A stretch of DNA of 6,669 nucleotides from Planctomycetota bacterium (GTDB lineage Bacteria; Planctomycetota; Phycisphaerae; Sedimentisphaerales; Anaerohalosphaeraceae), in contig VRUF01000159.1 of the NCBI GenBank assembly GCA_019456245.1, positions 1-6,669 on the forward strand. The letters are read 5' to 3'. Positions within the stretch are counted from its first letter, which is position 1. Each line of letters opens with the position of its first letter. Both the position numbers and the translations under genes were made by a program. Under the pieces are notes generated by a model. The model was not told the DNA's origin, did no database searches, and saw only the letters and a list, made by a program, of their open reading frames with translations. Shown piece by piece: positions 5,356-6,669 of the stretch.

Positions 5356-5697
5356 ATGAAGATGATAGTTGCGATAATTCAGCCTGGAAAACTCGATTCG
5401 GTTAAAGAGGCTTTGTTTCATGCGGAAGTTTGTAAGATGACGGTTAGTCGTGTTCGCGGTTGCGGTCAGCAGGCAGGTTATGACGAGCATTATCGCGGAC
5501 AGGTGAAAACGGTTAATCTTCTTGAAAAGATACGGGTAGAAATAGCAGTAAATGATGAATTTGTAAAGCCGACCATCAAGGCGATCATTAAAGGTGCAAA
5601 GAGTGACTGTATCGGGGACGGCAAAATATTTGTTTCGTCTCTTGACGATTGCATACGAATTCGCACGGAAGAGGCAGGCGAAGAAGCTATTGGCTAG
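5356..5697 (+). CDS. glnK: PII signal-transduction protein PII-2 (GlnB/GlnK family), Lys at position 51
   Basis: This 113-residue PII protein is colinear with PII-1 without gaps, with 64 identical residues by hand count (about 57%). It keeps Q39, Y46, R47 (Amt-plugging arginine), K58, K90, R101 and R103, so nucleotide and 2-oxoglutarate binding should be possible. In the T-loop, YRGQVKTVN places Lys at position 51 where uridylylated PII has Tyr. The B-loop begins SDC (83-85) instead of TGK/TGE, so the usual Thr83-Gly84 pair is changed, which might alter ATP versus ADP response. ATG 5356 is preferred over ATG 5350 because it yields the family start MKMIVAIIQP and puts GGAGA (5344-5348) 7 bp away rather than 1 bp. 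It follows Amt-2 by 58 bp and is the likely partner of that channel. Confidence 0.95.
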   Translation: MKMIVAIIQPGKLDSVKEALFHAEVCKMTVSRVRGCGQQAGYDEHYRGQVKTVNLLEKIRVEIAVNDEFVKPTIKAIIKGAKSDCIGDGKIFVSSLDDCIRIRTEEAGEEAIG

Positions 5698-5719
5698 ATG
5701 TTGGCCGAGGCTGTTTTTT
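5685..5719 (+). terminator. Rho-independent terminator overlapping the PII-2 stop codon
   Basis: GGCTA (5692-5696) pairs with TGGCC (5702-5706), including one wobble, around a 5-nt loop. Two more pairs (5690-5691 with 5707-5708) and AGC/GCT (5685-5687 with 5710-5712), across a small internal loop, extend the stem. G and six Ts (5714-5719) follow at once. The left arm contains the last codons and the TAG stop (5695-5697). This would end the amt-2-PII-2 transcript and separate it from glnN. Confidence 0.55.
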
Positions 5720-5730
5720 ACAAGTTAATA

Positions 5731-5744
5731 TACCCTTAAGGGTA
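5731..5744. promoter_or_regulatory. Perfect 14-bp palindrome TACCCTTAAGGGTA
   Basis: TACCCTTAAGGGTA is a complete dyad with no central gap, 11 bp after the T-run of the PII-2 terminator. Its arms begin TAC/GTA like the other boxes, but with 8 bp between them. It is too compact to make a stable RNA hairpin with a normal loop, so a DNA operator is the more likely reading. Function unknown. Confidence 0.35.
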
Positions 5745-5753
5745 GTAAATGTC

Positions 5754-5822
5754 CGCGTTGAAAATTGTGATTGCTTATTTGGAAGCAACTTACCGCGAAC
5801 AAAACGGGAATTTTCAACCGCG
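5754..5822. other. Nested hairpin, possible structured RNA or operator
   Basis: GTTGAAAATT (5757-5766) pairs perfectly with AATTTTCAAC (5809-5818), and CGC (5754-5756) pairs with GCG (5820-5822) across a one-base bulge, giving a 13-bp outer stem. Inside the 42-nt loop, TTGCTT (5771-5776) and AAGCAA (5783-5788) form a second perfect 6-bp stem with a 6-nt loop. No promoter clearly precedes it and it is upstream of the predicted glnN start, so it could be a small RNA, part of a longer glnN leader, or a DNA-level repeat. It does not resemble the glutamine (glnA) riboswitch as I know it. Confidence 0.4.
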
Positions 5823-5944
5823 ATCAGTATAAATGATAAACGCACACGCATCCACTAAGCCTTTCTTGCTGCGTGCCGCTTTGGAATGGCCACTGTAGTG
5901 ATACAAGGTCCTTATTGCAATACGAGGCGAGGTTGCCGTAAAGA

Positions 5945-5957
5945 TACAATATTGTAG
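5945..5957. promoter_or_regulatory. TAC-N6-GTA box upstream of glnN
   Basis: TACAATATTGTA (5945-5956) is a perfect 12-bp palindrome followed by G. The 13-mer differs at one base from the box at 3752-3764 in front of amt-2 (TACAATATGGTAG). It lies about 136 bp before the sigma-70-like start predicted near 6087. No second copy 30 bp away was found, unlike the two amt operons. Confidence 0.45.
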
Positions 5958-6051
5958 GTTTTAACCGTGTAATCCAAAGGGATCGGCATGTGCGGAGTAT
6001 GTATTTGCATGGATTGTCTGGATTATTTGGCGATTTTGTGGCGATGTTTGT

Positions 6052-6080
6052 TTGCAAAAGTATATTAGATATGATACAAT
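6052..6080 (+). promoter_or_regulatory. Sigma-70-like promoter of glnN
   Basis: TTGCAA (6052-6057) and TACAAT (6075-6080) are separated by 17 bp, and TG at 6072-6073 forms an extended -10 (TGATACAAT). The start would be near 6087, giving a leader of about 57 nt before the glnN ATG. The -10 matches TATAAT at five of six positions and the -35 matches TTGACA at four of six. This would allow sigma-54-independent expression of glutamine synthetase. Confidence 0.5.
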
Positions 6081-6143
6081 TCAGGGCTATTAGTATTAAG
6101 AAAACAAGTGTAAAAGGTGAGTTAATATTTTGGGAGTATTACG

Positions 6144-6669
6144 ATGAGTGATTCATTTGAGTCGACGATAGAATTGTTCGGGTCGAACGTTTTTAACGAG
6201 GCGACGATGAAAGAGCATTTGCCTAAGGATGTATTTAAATCCTTTAAGAAAGTTCTTTCCGGCGAAAAGAAGCTGCAAATTGATATCGCCAATGTCATTG
6301 CCAATGCGATGATGGACTGGGCTATCGAAAAAGGCGCTACTCATTACTGCCACTGGTTCCAGCCGATGACGGGGCTTACTGCTGAAAAGCATGACTCGTT
6401 CATATCGCCGTGCAGTGACGGCACTACTTTAATGGAATTTAGCGGCAAGGAGCTTATCCAGGGCGAACCTGACGCTTCCTCATTCCCATCGGGCGGTCTT
6501 CGTGTGACGTTCGAGGCTCGCGGTTATACGGCATGGGACTGTACGTCGCCGGTGTTCATTAAAGAAGACGGCAAGAATATCACACTGTTTATTCCGAGTG
6601 CGTTCTGTTCCTATACGAGCGAAGCCCTGGATAAGAAGACGCCTCTACTGCGTTCTATGGAGGCCTTGA
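6144..6669 (+). CDS. glnN: Type III glutamine synthetase, N-terminal part (cut by window end)
   Basis: The frame runs open from ATG 6144 to the window edge (175 codons plus one base). It encodes the N-terminal quarter of a GSIII enzyme, usually about 700 residues, which makes glutamine from glutamate, ammonia and ATP in the cytoplasm. Family marks: ELFGSNVFNE at 10-19, the WFQPMTGLTAEKHDSF block at 71-86, then GGLRVTFEARGYTAWD with W131-D132, CTSPVFI, IPSAFCSYTSEALD and KTPLLRS at the edge. These are GSIII-type, not GSI or GSII. The ATP/glutamate catalytic residues lie beyond the window. GGGAG (6132-6136) is 7 bp upstream of the ATG. It is separated from PII-2 by a terminator and 446 bp, so it is probably its own transcription unit, fed by the ammonium that the two Amt channels import. 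Confidence 0.95.
   Translation, partial: MSDSFESTIELFGSNVFNEATMKEHLPKDVFKSFKKVLSGEKKLQIDIANVIANAMMDWAIEKGATHYCHWFQPMTGLTAEKHDSFISPCSDGTTLMEFSGKELIQGEPDASSFPSGGLRVTFEARGYTAWDCTSPVFIKEDGKNITLFIPSAFCSYTSEALDKKTPLLRSMEAL

Larger units (their letters stand above)
5698..6143. other. 446-bp regulatory gap before glnN
   Basis: No convincing protein or tRNA gene is seen on either strand. The only open frames lack ribosome-binding sites and family resemblance. The gap holds the end of a terminator (to 5719), a 14-bp palindrome (5731-5744), a nested hairpin (5754-5822), a CACGCA/TGCGTG inverted repeat (5845-5850 with 5870-5875), a TAC-N6-GTA box (5945-5957), a sigma-70-like promoter (6052-6080) and the glnN ribosome-binding site (GGGAG, 6132-6136). 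The stretch 5880-5940 shows nothing I can assign. Confidence 0.65.

Noticed and set aside
6028..6043. Possible sigma-54 promoter before glnN (TGG...GC with 12-bp spacing)
   Set aside because: The GG (6029-6030) and GC (6041-6042) spacing is right, but the -24 part reads TGGCGA and the -12 part TGGCG, with several mismatches. The sigma-70-like elements at 6052-6080 fit better.
6039..6056. TGGC...TTTGCA, another sigma-54-like pair before glnN
   Set aside because: The GG to GC distance is 14 bp instead of 12, which sigma-54 does not normally tolerate.
5824..6057. 77-residue minus-strand open frame in the gap before glnN
   Set aside because: No ribosome-binding site, no recognisable motif and unusual composition (Cys- and Tyr-rich end). 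It runs against the predicted regulatory elements.
5698..6143. Glutamine (glnA) riboswitch before glnN
   Set aside because: The position would be attractive, but I could not find the conserved core of that RNA class. The hairpins present have different sequences.
1..6669. CRISPR array, insertion sequence, tRNA or rRNA
   Set aside because: No evenly spaced repeats, transposase-like frame, terminal inverted repeats or cloverleaf-like segment was seen on either strand.

Overview
The window reads as a nitrogen-assimilation island from a Gram-negative bacterium with sigma-54 control. All genes lie on the + strand. A signal-peptide-bearing beta-barrel porin, exported-type Amt transporters, a GSIII-type glutamine synthetase and moderate GC together suggest the Planctomycetota/Verrucomicrobiota/Lentisphaerota (PVC) group, most likely a Phycisphaerae-like planctomycete. 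This is an inference from gene families, not a match to a known genome.

Layout: (i) 1-97 holds the tail of an unidentified gene, followed 2 bp later by a membrane-anchored staphylococcal-nuclease-like (thermonuclease) protein (100-750). (ii) A 292-bp regulatory gap carries paired palindromic boxes and a near-consensus sigma-54 promoter (930-945). It drives an apparent operon: TorF-like porin (1043-1828), ammonium transporter Amt-1 (1874-3241) and PII protein PII-1 (3260-3601). (iii) A 400-bp gap carries a second pair of the same boxes, a second sigma-54 promoter (3885-3900) and a leader hairpin, in front of Amt-2 (4002-5297) and PII-2 (5356-5697). A terminator hairpin follows the PII-2 stop. 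(iv) A 446-bp gap with palindromes, a nested hairpin, one more copy of the box and a sigma-70-like promoter precedes the 5' part of glnN, type III glutamine synthetase (6144 to the window end).

How the genes work together: the porin would let small solutes cross the outer membrane, Amt-1 and Amt-2 would move ammonium across the inner membrane, the cognate PII proteins would gate the channels according to 2-oxoglutarate/ATP/ADP, and GSIII would fix the ammonium into glutamine. Two duplicated amt-PII cassettes sit behind matching sigma-54 promoters.

Most notable observations: 12-bp TAC-N6-GTA palindromes occur in all three nitrogen-gene upstream regions. At both sigma-54 promoters they occur as pairs 29-30 bp apart at nearly the same distance (about -150 and -122) from the predicted start, which looks like an unassigned enhancer-binding-protein site. 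Both PII proteins lack the uridylylated Tyr51 (Phe in one, Lys in the other), arguing for a network without canonical GlnD signalling on these PIIs. The Amt-2 reading frame extends upstream through the sigma-54 start region, so the true start is ATG 4002.
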